DNA from: Eudorina sp. 2006-703-Eu-15
Taxonomy: Eukaryota > Chlorophyta > Chlorophyceae > Chlamydomonadales > Volvocaceae
Assembly (NCBI GenBank): GCA_003117195.1
Contig: BDSI01000065.1
Span: 602,723-666,722 of the forward strand
DNA length: 64,000 bases
Direction of reading: 5' to 3'
The position numbers were made by a program, and so were the translations under genes. This document shows positions 1-33,272 of this stretch, piece after piece (position 1 is the stretch's first letter; each line of letters starts with the position of its first letter). Below the pieces are notes generated by a model, which was not told where the DNA came from, ran no database searches, and saw only the letters and a program-made list of their open reading frames with translations.

Positions 1-2481
1 GGGGCGGACCTGCGGATGCGGGTGAGGGTGAGGGTGAGGGTGAGGGAGGCCGCGGTGGGCGGGTAGGCGAGTGGCAGGTGAGTGGGTGCGTGGGTCAGGA
101 TACCGCGAGGGTCGTGAGGCCGTGGCAGGCGGGCAGGAAAGCAGGTGGATGCGGATGCGGTGGGCGGGTTCAGTCTGTAAGTGCGATACATGGAACTAAC
201 CGCGGAGAGCAAGGAGCGCAGGCCCGGTGGAATCCCCCCCCCCTTTTGCGGATGGAAGCAAAGGGGCGTCCACCCCACCTGATAAACCCCACCCCCCGCC
301 ATCGCCCGGTACCGCACAAGCCTCACCCTGCCACACACCCCGGCGGTGACGTGTGGCGCTGGGTGCAGGCAGCTCGGGGAGCCGCGCCGCCGGAGGGGCA
401 GAGGGCGGACGGGTCTGCATCTCCGAAACCCCAGAAAGCCACCCTTCGAGAGGCGATGCCGTGTCCGCCGCTCCGAAACCCGCCCCAGGATGTGTCCGCC
501 GCTCCAAAACCCTCACCGCCCCAGCCCGGGCCCCCGCCCCCTGCCTCCTCCGCTCCGCCTTTGCAGCCCCCGCCCTCCCCCCCCACCCCGCCCTCCCGCC
601 CTCGCTCCAAAGTCAGGGGCCCCACGCGGCGGTCTACCTCCCTCCTTAAACCCCCTCCTCTGCCCCCCCAACCCCAGCCCCCCCCACCCCCACCTGGTCT
701 CCGCAAATGGTTGCGTCCGTCACATTTCCAAAGTAGTAGTACCTGCGGGACAGCGCCGGCGGCGGCGGCGGGGTTGAGGGGGATTTGATGGTGAGCCTCC
801 CCCCGAGTACGAGTACGAGTACGGACTACGACGCCCCCCCTGCGTGTGTGCCGTACTTACGGCGTGGAGCACTTGGCAAAGTCCATAAAGTAGTTGTCAT
901 CGGTCTGTTGGGGCGGAGGGGCGCGGGGCGTGAGGGCGCGGGACGTGGCCCGGGTCAGGGGACCACAGCTCCTGGGTGGGTGTGGGGCAGCTGGAGATCG
1001 AGATCCTGGCTGACGTCATCATGCGCCCAAGCGTCTCGCCAAACTGTCTGAGAGGGGACGCTACAGGGGAGGGCTCCCCAGGGAGAGCCAGGACCCCAGG
1101 ACCCCAGGCGCAGCCCCGTCGCTGACCGTGACACGCAGCCATCGCAGTGCACGACCCAACCAGCCCACGCCGCATCCCCAGCCCGCGACCACACCTACGG
1201 CGATTGTGGGCGAGCGACAGGAGAGGACGTGCGACGGGGTGGAATGAGGCGGTCTGCAAACCCTAACCCCCAACCCCAACCCCCTACATCACACGGCCGG
1301 CGTGCAGCAAGAGGCCAACCCATCGGCGCAGCGAAGGGACAGACTGGACACCGCGGAGCAGTGTAGGGCTATGCCGCGCGGTACGGTACGGTACGGCACC
1401 GCCCCAACGCAAACCCCCGAGTGACGGACCGGCGGATACCCGCCCTTCACCCCTCCCCCTTCCCCCACCCCGGGTGGTGGTGGCCCCCTCCCCCTTCCCG
1501 TTCACCTCCCCGACAACCCGCAGCGCTGGCTCCGGCCTCAGCCCCGGGATCGGGAGGATTAGGAGGAGGAGGAGGGATGGGAGTGCTGCCCCTAAGACCA
1601 TCGGGCGGGCGAGCTAACTGGCTGTCTGGCTGGTCTAGCTGGTACAGCTGAATGCAGCTGCAGCAGCGGAACCACCTTGCCCCGCCCTCCCATGCCTACC
1701 TCCAAACCAACAGACCACCCACATTCTTCTGCTTCAGAACCCGAGTTGACCTCACGATCAGGAGCCCCCGTGGGTACCATTCCCCTGCCCCAGGCCGGCC
1801 CGGTTCCACACCCTGCCGTACCGCGCACGGGTCTTCGTCGTACCCCGTCTGGCACGGGTAGCACACGCCCGTGGGCGAGGTCAGGCAGTACGAGTAGATG
1901 GCGTTGGCGAGCTGACGGCGAGGCTGCGGCAGGTGCGACAGGGGCGACAGCTGCGACAGCATAAGGGCATCGGCATGGACGCTAAGTCCGGCGCCGACGG
2001 GCCCCGTCGGGCTGTTGCTTCTGCTACTGCCTTCGCCGTTGCTGCTGCTGCTGCATTTGCCGCCGCCCGGACGTCCACCTTCGCATGCTGCCTGGCTGGC
2101 ATGGTAAGTCGCGTTGCGGATGTCGGCGGGGCACGGAGTCCCAGCGGGATGCGACAACTGCCCGGCCTCGGCAGCAAGTCCCACAACAGCTCCGGACCCA
2201 GGACGGCGGTCAAGCCAGGGCCGCGTTGCATCGTGGGTGTAATCGTGCGACGGGGCCCCGCTAGTCTGCGCGGGCTCCGTCGACTCGGTATGTTGTACTC
2301 CAAGCTCCTCTAGCAAAGTCTCACGCTCAAAATCAAAGACCGGTAGGCTGTCCGGGCCGTAATCGTCTTCCTTGCTTGCCGGCACACTTAACTTGGGACC
2401 GGCCGCACTTGCCCATGCCCCGATAGCAAGCGCTGAAAAGGCCAAGATTGCTATCAGAACACGACCCGGTTTACATCGCAT
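1..2481 (-). CDS. Gene A: 5' part of a paralogue of giant membrane protein gene B (runs off left edge)
   Basis: Four exons are visible: 1822-2481, 861-904, 694-742 and 1-9 (continuing outside the window). Their phases are compatible (660 nt, 44, 49, then phase 0) and each matches exons 1-4 of gene B. The start at 2481 is chosen because it begins a basic n-region and hydrophobic stretch (MRCKPGRVLIAILAFSALAI) and aligns with gene B; the upstream ATG at 2514 is not conserved. Exon 1 carries the cysteine-rich end YPCQTGYDEDPC; exon 2 encodes an acidic/aromatic stretch ending CSTP; exon 3 encodes YYYFGNVTDATICGDQ. Donors are GTACGG (an in-frame alternative lies 12 nt further), GTAAGT and GTGGGG. 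A secreted or membrane protein is inferred from the signal peptide and from gene B; nothing beyond exon 4 can be seen. Confidence 0.78.
18..48. repeat. (GGGTGA)n hexamer, gene A intron 3
   Basis: About five copies of GGGTGA, close to the acceptor of partial exon 4. Confidence 0.85.
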
Positions 2482-3560
2482 TCGTAAATGATGTGGGGGC
2501 TTCCCGTGTCCCATTGCGACCGGTTGTCGATGTCATGAGGTGAAACCCCGCACAAAAACGCTGACGCCCCAGCTGCGTTCACCCTGACGCATAACCAGTT
2601 GAAAGCAGCTCACTTGAAGTGTATGCTGGTCAAAGCAAGGAGAGTGCTGGCAAAATCGCGAATGAGAGTGGTTGAGATACATTCGGGCTCAGAATACATT
2701 ATTAAGCAGATAAATGGCAACCATGGTACACGGATAGTAACCAGAAGAACGAGGGTCGCGAGGAGCTACACACTTATACAGCAGACAATGAATGTTAGAG
2801 TAACTCAGATATATGGTTGCATTTCATATTGACAGGACGACAAATGTTTACCCAAGTTGATGAAGTCGATGGGAAGTGTGGTACATGAGTGTTTGTCACA
2901 GGTATGTCATATCTATTTTGACTTGACCGGTAACAAAACCATAATAACGAGCTAGAGTATTCAACATACAAATAATTATACAAATGTTGAAGAAATGGGC
3001 GTAAGTCTTGTTTTGTGATAGTTTACGTTATCAATGGAGAACGATTGCAGGGCATTCGTTGACGCAGATAAGATTATAAATATGTATAGATTGCTACATT
3101 GTATGTACGTGTGCACCAAGATCGATGAAAACTGTTGAGGCCACAAAGTCGGCGTCGACCCACCTTCGGGTTGGGCACATCAGCTGGAAGGCGATGATCC
3201 TGTTGCCACAGCCACTGTGATATCACTCGCTCCTGTATTTATCAAGATTGGATGCAATTAGGCCGAGCGGGCTTGCCTGGAGGTACAGACTTAGTACATA
3301 CATGGAGGAGCCCGTCTTAGCCCGTGAAGTTGTCGATCGACACTTGGATTGTAAGCTCCCGGCGCAATCTTTGCGATCTTGTAATAATTCAATTTTATAA
3401 TGAAAATAATACAGAATGAAAACATGACGGCCCATGTTCTCGCTTCCACACGACTCGCTCCGCACGTCCCCGTACTACCCAGGACTTCATCACTGCTGTT
3501 ACTGACAGTAGCTCTGTTACCTTGAGGCTAGTCAGCAATGATTGTTGTACGACGAGAGAG
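2482..3560 (-). promoter_or_regulatory. Gene A upstream region, conserved with gene B upstream region
   Basis: This flank is clearly AT-richer than the genes. It shares ordered blocks with 29720-30560: AGCAGCTCACTTGAAGTGT (near 2606 and 29841), a GAGGGTCGCGAGG block, AAAACTGTTGAGGCCAC (near 3127 and 30265), a block around GATGATCC (near 3193 and 30330), and GAGCCCGTC-TAGCCCGT (near 3308 and 30440). Order and rough spacing are kept over about 0.9 kb, so promoter and 5'UTR were duplicated with the gene. No core promoter element can be named with confidence. Confidence 0.5.
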
Positions 3561-5640
3561 CTGTACGCCCTGCTTCCCTTCATCGCGCCTCGCTGCCCCG
3601 CCCGCCTTCACCCATCTCGCCGCTCCTCCACCAGCCCCACCCCGCCCCCGCTCACCTCCCAAGCGGTGTCCTCTGTGTCCTCCCGCCCCTGCACCAATCC
3701 CCGCAGTTCCATCGCTATCCCAAAGCCCCGCACCGGCGCCTGCGTCACCTCAACTCCTTGTCCGGCTGCACCCGCACCGACCCGCACTGGCACCCGCACC
3801 GCCCAGCCGCATGCTCCGCCGACCCCCGGCGGCCGTCGACCCGGCCCCGTAGTACCAGCCCTCCACCCACACCAACATGCTGTATCCCCATGCATAGCTC
3901 ACTCGGCCGTGCTCTTCATCTGGAACGCTCTCCTGGCCTGGTAGTGCAGGTACTGTTTCAGCTCGGATGTTCATGCCTGCGGCACAGTGTCGCCGGCTGC
4001 TTTCTCGTTCGGACCGCAGCAAGAGAGGCTATCTGGACACACCCCGGTACACATCGGACAGCCCGTAGTGACCAGCGCGAGAGATGCGCCGAGCGCCGCC
4101 AAGTCGTGGAACCAAGCAAGTCCCGGTATTTCTCTGGGCGTATGGGGCATCCTGCCCACGGGTGGAGCAGCATCAGTGCGTGGAAGTGTGACGCCTTCAA
4201 CACGAGCCTTCACTTTCAACCATGGTGGCGTATCCCTGATGCCTACGCCAATGTGGCCTGGTCTGTGCGGCGCCGCCAGTCCCGTGCAGGAGGACACTGG
4301 TGCAGCTCCTGCAGGTTCACCTGCAAGCAGCAGAAGATTACAGAAATGCTGAGAAGGGGGTACTTCCGCCAATAAATAAACCTCCCAAGCAAACCTCCGA
4401 CGACTCAAAGAGAGCAAGCAACCGCCCCAGACATACAGCCCTTCCGTTTCCATTCCTCCTACATACCTGGTCAACCCTGCGTGGGCCTGCACGCTACCAC
4501 GCCGCAGCCTCACGTCACCTTCACAAAGAAGAGAGAACGCTACCCGGTTCCAGTCCCCGGTTCAAATTTCTGTCCAGCTGTCTCGACGACCTGCTCTCCC
4601 TGCACACCGCCAACGTCGGCACCTACCTAGCTTGTATCGCGGCCGGGTCACCGGCCACCCGTACGGCATCTACGACGAGGCATGGGTGGCATCATCTACC
4701 TGGACTCCCCATTGCTTGCGCCACAACGCCATACCACCATGACCACCCTGGGTACCCCCCTGCTGTGGCTGCTGGCTCAGTCGTCCCTTCCTTTGACGAG
4801 TCTCCTCGTCCACACTTCCCCCTCGCAGGTCGCCGCCACTACACCACCCACCTGTACGACACAAGTGTACGACCCGCGCGCTTTCATCAACGTCCGCCTC
4901 GCCCTCAGGTTCATGGCCCACAACTCACATATGACGACCGAGCAGCATCTTCCATTTAGTTCCATCTTTCATCCAGATCCATCGCCTCCGGCGTGCGTGC
5001 CATTATCTCGACTTCCGCACCGAGGCCATGCATACATCCATCTATCCTCCTCGCTCATCCGCGCCCCCATCACACAGGGTTGCGCAATGACGCCCCCAAA
5101 TCCTCTCCCAGGTCGATCGTCACCCTCCCGCACGCTTGCCCACCTCCCCGGAATGCATGGACGTTACAGCGGACCCCGAAAAGGGATCAACGGTCGCGGT
5201 GCGTGTATACCAGCAGGGCAACGGGGTATATATTCTCGGGGACCCTCGGCGGGGGACCCTCGGCGGGGGACCCTCGGCGGGGGACCCTCGGCGGGGGACC
5301 CTGGGCGGGGGACCCTCGGCGGGGGACCCTCGGCGGGGGACCCTCGGGGACCCTCGGGGAGCAATGCCTTCGTTCTACCACTCCGCCCGCCGCAAAATCA
5401 ACCCACATGCGCTTCCTCGCGGCCCCTTGTGCACTCGGTACGTCCACGCAGCTGCTGCTGTGCCCTCCTGCACGCAACCGCTACAAGGTGGACCCCGCCC
5501 TTGGGCTCGACCGGGCGATCCAATCGGCCCCTCCTGCCAGCGACTCCTACGCGCACGCAATTTACTCGTCCCGTTTTTGCTCAGGGCGGTGATGGGTGAT
5601 GGTGGGGTCCTGACTTTCCTGCTGTCTATCTGACAGGTAG
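3561..5640. other. Intergenic stretch without a supported gene; possible decayed coding remnants
   Basis: Between the gene A upstream region and the gene B 3' side. Open frames of 80-300 codons occur on both strands, but none shows a recognisable domain or a consistent splice chain. Protein-like pieces are an aromatic minus-strand segment near 3860-3930 (YAWGYSMLVWVEGWYYGAG) and plus-strand segments near 5400-5560 (LLLCPPARNRYKVDPALGL). They may be pseudogene remains. A GC-rich minisatellite sits at 5241-5358. Confidence 0.3.
5241..5358. repeat. 15-bp GC-rich minisatellite, about 8 copies
   Basis: The unit GGGGGACCCTCGGCG is repeated with one CTGGGCG variant. The array reads open in several frames, so the local ORFs are by-products of the repeat. 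Confidence 0.9.
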
Positions 5641-6273
5641 TGGGCATCTATCTGCGGGCGCGCACCGGGTCAGTGGCTTGCGGCATCCATGCATTTCATT
5701 TGCTGCGTGCACTCCTCATGTACGGTGCGTGCGTGTAGTAACGGACTGCGGGCTCAGCAGGGGTGTTGCAATTTACAAGGCCGTGCGTCGTCACCGTTGA
5801 CCCGCCGCGGGGCGGGTCCCCGTTCGTTGTTATTAACATGGATGGTGCACGCATGCAGGGGTGCCCGGTCCAGCACAGCACCCACAGCACGCAACCCAAT
5901 TTAAGAAATAAAAAACACTAAATGAAATCCGCAAAGACAAAGGATAGGCAGGGGCGGACAGGCGGACAGGCAGGCTGCATACGGCATCCGTTTCTGTAGA
6001 CGCAGCGGCATGGCTAGGGTCGGTCGTGCGTGCCTGGCCGTGCAACGGGATCGAATCCCGGACGGACCGTCGCCGCCTAAGCACAAAGGGGCATCAAGGC
6101 AAAACAGCCGTTGACCTAGAGTACAAATTATTATTATATTACAATTTAAAGTATAATCCTAAAATTTACAGTGGAGTACAAATGAGCAATATATATGTGT
6201 GTAAATGCCGCGCGCCGCCGGCAGCCACTCCAGAATATGTGCGTGAAGGTCCCTCCACCCTTGCGGTGGACAT

Positions 6274-6560
6274 TAGCTACAGTATTGTAGTCAGCTACAG
6301 TCAGCTGCATTCAGCCACAGCCAGCCGCAGACAGCACAGACAGCCACAGAGCCACAGACAGCTACAGCAAGCCACAGCGGCCATATACAGCCGGCTACAG
6401 CCAGCTACACGGCAGCCAGCTACATACAGCCGGCTACAGCCAGTCAGTCAGCTACAGCAAGCCACAGCCAGCCACAACCAGCAGCTGCAGCCAGCTAGTC
6501 AGCTACAGCCAGGAGCCAGCTACAGCAGCCAGCCACAGACAGCCACCGTCCGTCAGCCAG
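6274..6560. repeat. Degenerate CAGCTACAGCCAGC-type tandem repeat
   Basis: Irregular runs of CAGCTACAG, CAGCCACAG and CAGCCGGCTACAG fill about 290 bp. The period is imperfect and mutated, which indicates an old array. Confidence 0.8.
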
Positions 6561-6670
6561 CCGTCTGTCCATCCATTCCTCAACTTTACTCACTCACTCG
6601 CTCAAAACCTTCCCCGCTACCTACCGTCCAAGCATACAGTAGTGACGATGGCATGTGCATGCAGCAGCTA

Positions 6671-6730
6671 GACGTGACCGTCCGTGCATAGACGTGACCG
6701 TCCGTGCATAGACGTGACCGTCCGTGCATA
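6671..6730. repeat. 20-bp perfect triplicate
   Basis: GACGTGACCGTCCGTGCATA occurs three times head to tail with no mismatch, followed by a CATA microsatellite. Confidence 0.97.
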
Positions 6731-7261
6731 CATACATACATGTCCGCCGTGCATATATATGTACATATTAAAACATCGGATATCAATGGTGTCAGGCCGC
6801 CCAACTCATCACCCACGCACGGCCCTGCTGGTGGCCTAGTTCTCAGCCGCCCAGGTAGGACCCTTGCTATGCTGATCCATCGATCCATCCACACACAACC
6901 ACATATATACACATACGCGGCGCACACGCACAACGGCGCACACGCACGGCGCACACGCGCTCCTCTGTCCTCCTTGCACATGCATCTCCAAATATATGAA
7001 TTGATGTATGTGCGTCTGATGTCCACCCGAGCGCTTATTACCTTGCGATGAAGTGATGGATAATGTACGAGCTGCTCGCACGCAAGTATGTACGACTGCT
7101 GTTTATAACGAACCCAAGCCACGTGCCTTTGCGGCAGTGGGCAGATAGACATCCATCCTTACTTTCTTCCCACCATTGCAGATGCCTCTCCTCACGCAGC
7201 CACGCGTGCGACCAAGCACAACAGTAGAAGACCTACCCCTCCGCAACCACCCAACCACGTA

Positions 7262-7375
7262 CAGACCGCAATCGCCCAACCACAGACCACAACCGCCCAA
7301 CCGCAGACCGCAACTGCCCAACCGCAGACCGCAACGAACCGCCCAACCGCAGACCGCAGCCGCCCATCCAACCGC
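7262..7375. repeat. CGCCCAACCGCAGACC tandem repeat
   Basis: Six or more imperfect copies of a 15-16-bp CA-rich unit (CCCAACCGCAGACCGC). Confidence 0.85.
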
Positions 7376-8246
7376 AGAATGAGCAGAATAACAACACAGG
7401 TTCGCACAACCTTTCGGCAGCCGAACCCATCTGACGCATGTTTGCAAATCTCGCGCGCCCAAATGCATGTACGGCAACATAAATAGCGGTAACACCCCGC
7501 CGTCGGTGACCCCCAAGCAACGGCCCCCCAACAGCATTATTGCGTATGAATGGCATTCAACAAAAACAACATGGCTGACGAAGTTGGATGTATGTCCGAT
7601 GGGAGAAAGATAAAGAGGAAGGGGATACAGAAGCCAAGGTCCGTCACATGCATCGCATCGCGGCGCGGTCGGTGTCGGTTTTCACACGCACCTCACACAT
7701 TGCGGTAGGAAGGGCGCGTAAGGACAATGATAGGTGTATGCGAAACGCCTAAGAGGAAAGGGAGAGATAGCTGGAGGGCGCGCGTGTCCGCGAAGCAGAC
7801 TTCGTTCGGCGCACGCAATGGGCCACTCAACAGCCCCGCCCCGTCCGCCGGCAATGGATCCGGCCGCCAGCCAACAGCCCCACCCGTGTTTTTGCTTTGA
7901 TAAGGACTGCTGGTATCGTGTACATCTCAGATTCGGTACCAGCAGATGTACATACGCACACTCACACACACACAGCAGCGACAGATGCCAGAATCTCGGG
8001 ACGTAGAAACAACCACCTCGCTCTTCCCCACAGACGCGACACACTTACCCGCGGGTCATCAGTGACCGACGAGTGACCCACGGGTCATCTATCTTCGTCC
8101 GATGACCGATCTACGGGTCCTTCTCCGTCCTCCTTCCGATGGGCAGCAACGCTCAGCCCCTACATATCTTTCGCTGATTCGCTCGCTCGCGGCAACGAGC
8201 GAACCCCGCGCCGTCCCGGCTCTTCGTCAGCACACGTCGCCAGGCG

Positions 8247-29719
<21,473 letters not shown>

Positions 29720-30560
29720 TCGTGTGCGATGTGGGGGCTTCCCGTGTCCCTTGGCGACCGGTTGTCGATGCCATGAGGTGGAACCCCGCGCAAGAACGCT
29801 GACCCCCCAGCCGCGTGCGCCCTGAGGCATAACAATTTCTAAGCAGCTCACTTGAAGTGTCAAGCAAGGAGAGTGCTGTGAGATTGATTCTAATTGAGTC
29901 GGGTCGAGTCACATTCGGCCTTAAGATACATTGCTAAGAGTAGAGATGGGTATTATAATAATTATGTAGTGACCAGAAGAAGGAGGGTCGCGAGGGCCCT
30001 CACACGACACATACTGCCGACACGATATTATATTGTAGACACGATATATAATGCAGAAAGCTTAAAAATATGTGATATCTATGTTTTTATATATTTAGTT
30101 GGTAAAGATGGGGCTAAAGTCTCGTTTCATCGTGGTTTTCGTTGTTTGGCAAGGGAGAACGACGGCAGGGCAATGAAAGCAGGGCCGGGCCTTCGCTGAA
30201 GCAGTTACCCACAATTATCTATAAACATGATAGCCATATATATATACGAGAATCCTTAGCGTGCCAAAAACTGTTGAGGCCACGATCCGCCTAAAGTCTA
30301 CATTGCTACTACGAGCACAGCAGCTGGAAGCCGATGATCCGATTGGCACAGCAAATGCGACGACAGTACTTCATATATTTTTATAACGATTATTACCAAA
30401 CCCGAATGTGCCTGGAGAGGTGCCTGGAGGTGCTGCGGGAGCCCGTCCTAGCCCGTAAAGTTGTCGATTGTGTCAATTAAAAGTTGGATTGCAGTTGTCA
30501 GCGCAAACTTGGAGATCTTGCAACTCCTAATTTTACCAATGCGAAATTAAATTAGGATGG
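29720..30560 (-). promoter_or_regulatory. Gene B upstream region, conserved with gene A upstream region
   Basis: It is the counterpart of 2482-3560 with the same ordered blocks; similarity fades near 30530. The region is AT-rich with several TATATA tracts (30235-30250) and no convincing ORF. It is likely to hold the gene B promoter and 5'UTR. Confidence 0.5.
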
Positions 30561-33272
30561 AACGCTTTGTCTCAATTTTTCTGCTTCCTTTACATGAATG
30601 GCATGCTACCAGGCGCGGTACTGAGCACCACGAGTGTGTCTTTTGTCGAGCCGTGTCGAGCCGTTCAGAGAAAAAATGGTGCACTGTATGGTTCGTTGAT
30701 GTGTTGTAGGCCTTCAGCCTCTTCAGCATGTGTAGATCTGACCTGTAGGTGCAGTAGCGGTGCAGTAGGTAGGGTGCAGCAGTCGGTGTGTAGAGCTGCA
30801 GTATGCAGCATCGACCCTCACCATCAAAAGAGATCCCGCATGGTGACACAATCCGGCTAGGTGCCAGGACAGATAGACCCTCCTGCGCTTCAGCGTCCAA
30901 TTCATTACAGAGAGCCAGATGTGATAAGGTCATGGCGCGGAAACCCGCCACCTCAACGTTACTGGGCCCGCCCAGCGACTCCATTCCGTGGCATGCGCCC
31001 AGGGGGCCACTGCCCCCGCCTCCTCCCGCTGTCCACGCGTTCATCATGTGCGTCGCAAGCGTGCGAGCTGCCGCGTCCCGGCACGTCTTGGGCCCCTCGC
31101 GGCTGATCCCCAGAGAGGTTGCGTCGCTGCAGAGTGCATCGGAGGCCGCCGTTGGGAAGCCACCATACAACGTCAACACCTACATGCCCCGACGACACCT
31201 GGCCCAAGCAGCAGGCCGCATTACCCGCTGCGCAACCTTTCAAAGGTCTCGCACCATGTCGTACAAGTACAGGGTGGCTGGGCCGGTACTCAAACGCAAG
31301 CCCATTCGCCGAGCGCTACTTACTACTCAGGTTATATAACCGCGGCAAAACCGACCACGACGATCAACCCTCGTACGACAATCTCGTCCACAGATCTACC
31401 GAACAGCCCATGACGGATGGCCCTCGGCGCTGCCGACTGCTACTAGGTAAACGCCGTACTGCGGCACCACTGCGCCGTACTAGTCGCCGTACAACAAAGG
31501 CACACGGCGCCGTGATGTTGAGTCAGTCTACCGACAAAAATATTGGCAAACACCGCGCGATTCAGCACGGACCCACTCCCATGAGAAATAAATCCTTTAG
31601 GCACGATGTGCACTCGAGCCGCATACATGCAACTTCCATCTAACGTATAACAACGGTCGGGAAGAGCTCAGCTCGAGCGACATAATGTACACACACCCTG
31701 GATCGAATCTCCTGTCGCTCTTTCTTTGCGCAGCACGCAGCGCTCCACATGTCGCTCCAGTCTCAGCCGTCTCCTTCTCCGTCTCCGCTGTTCGGCTCCG
31801 ATGTGGCCCAACGGCCAGCCGCCCCTGATCAGTGTGCCACGACGAGCTCCCACCACTCCGGGTACTTCCTCCGATCAACACGAAGAGAACCCCAACATGG
31901 CCGCCAGCAGCCGCCGGACGCACAGACCCCCACCGTATTGTTCGTGCGCCATACAACGTCAGTCAGTCATGACTTGAATACCCCAATCGCCGTTGCTAGT
32001 CACAGTAATAAGCGCCAATCGTCCTGCCTGCATGCCTGCCTGGTTCCCCCATCACCGTCAGGGCTTTACTCCCAGGCACCAGAAGCGATACGGCAAGCAC
32101 GGTGAAGCAAGGGCACCCACTGACAGGAGGGTCTGCAAGGACACGAATTCTGATCCACGAAGCACGGAAAATAGGCCACGAAGACAGACACGCGGTGCGA
32201 GCCCGCACGTATGTTTTGCAAAGGAAGCCCGCCTCTTATGTGTGTGTTTGTCGCTCTTTCCCCTCTCTCTCTCTCTCTCACTCTCGACGCAAAAAGCTGG
32301 GCAGGTATGGTGACCTCGAGGTGGTAGTGGCGTTGGTGGTGGGCGGGTGCCGACTGCCCGCGACCTCGCAACCCGACGGGGGCTGCAGGACGTGCGATGC
32401 AGACCCCCGGGTGAGGGTGTGCCTAGAAAAAAGAACCCGCCCCCGGGTGTGTGTGTGCGTGTGCGTGTGTTCCCCGCCAGACGTGTACCAGTGCACGCCC
32501 CTTGCGCATCCGCCCGTAACCATACCCAGTACGGCAGTCCCACGTACTTTCAATTCGGCAAGTGAGCAACGTACCCGCACATAATAATGACGAGCCTATG
32601 CTGCGCACAGAAGTACCGCCGACCATTATCAATACCCGCCCACAGGTCGAAATACCATTACGTCAAGATTCCTTGCACGCGCACTCTCAGTCAAGGTGCA
32701 GCCTCGAAATGCTGATCGGGCCAGTCCAGAGAAAATCAACGACTGGCCAACATTGCCGCACGCAGCAGCGACGCGGCGGTGTCGCTCGACCGGCTATCCC
32801 CAGACAACGCCACGAGGCCTCACTGAAGGCCACTGCAGTGCCTCTTGTGGCTTGACACATCAACGCCCCGAAGACATGCTGGGCCCTAACCGGCAAGCCA
32901 ACACGCAGGACCAGCACTCCACGGCAGCCACGCGCACGCAGCTGTGTCGACATGCGGTGTTGTCGCGAATGGGGACATTGAGATACGTCGCAAACCCTGT
33001 CTTCGGACGACGCCAGTCACTCCCTCTCCGCACCCACCCACCCACTTTGGCGGACACACACACACATACATAACACCAACACTGCCAGTCCAAGGCCTCA
33101 GCACACCATTCTGCGGGCCGTGAAACAACAGTACTGCAACTCCTCGTACTTACTACTGACGCATCACCTAACCCTCAGACCGCAAACGCGAGCGCGTATG
33201 TACACACAGCAAGGACACCCTCGGTGCACAACCGGGCGCGGACCTGCCCGGACCTGTGCCTCCTGGTCCGCT
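30561..33272. other. Intergenic spacer between genes B and C; no supported gene
   Basis: The best open frame is on the minus strand at about 30547-31179 (210 codons). Its upstream half (for example CRDAAARTLATHMMNAWTAGG) looks protein-like, but it has no recognised motif, supported start or splice partners. CT and CA microsatellites occur near 32262-32284, 32448-32470 and 33055-33070. No TGTAA poly(A) motif for gene C is visible on the gene strand before about 30904. Confidence 0.3.

Larger units (their letters stand above)
5641..8246. other. Gene B downstream region: probable 3'UTR and intergenic spacer
   Basis: No gene is supported. If the volvocine poly(A) signal TGTAA applies, the first minus-strand matches below the stop are at 6166-6170 and 6139-6143, which would give an unusually long 3'UTR of about 2.1 kb; a variant signal is equally possible. 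The stretch also holds three short tandem repeats (listed separately). Confidence 0.35.

Noticed and set aside
6025..6085. Possible tRNA T-arm (CGGGATCGAATCCCG)
   Set aside because: Only a four-base stem with a variant loop; no matching acceptor stem, anticodon arm or A box could be drawn.
6261..7100. CRISPR-like array of short repeats
   Set aside because: Contiguous tandem repeats without spacers in a eukaryotic, intron-rich context.
30547..31179. 210-codon minus-strand ORF in the B-C spacer as a gene
   Set aside because: No recognised motif, no supported start or splice partners, and the second half looks random; kept only as a note in the spacer entry.
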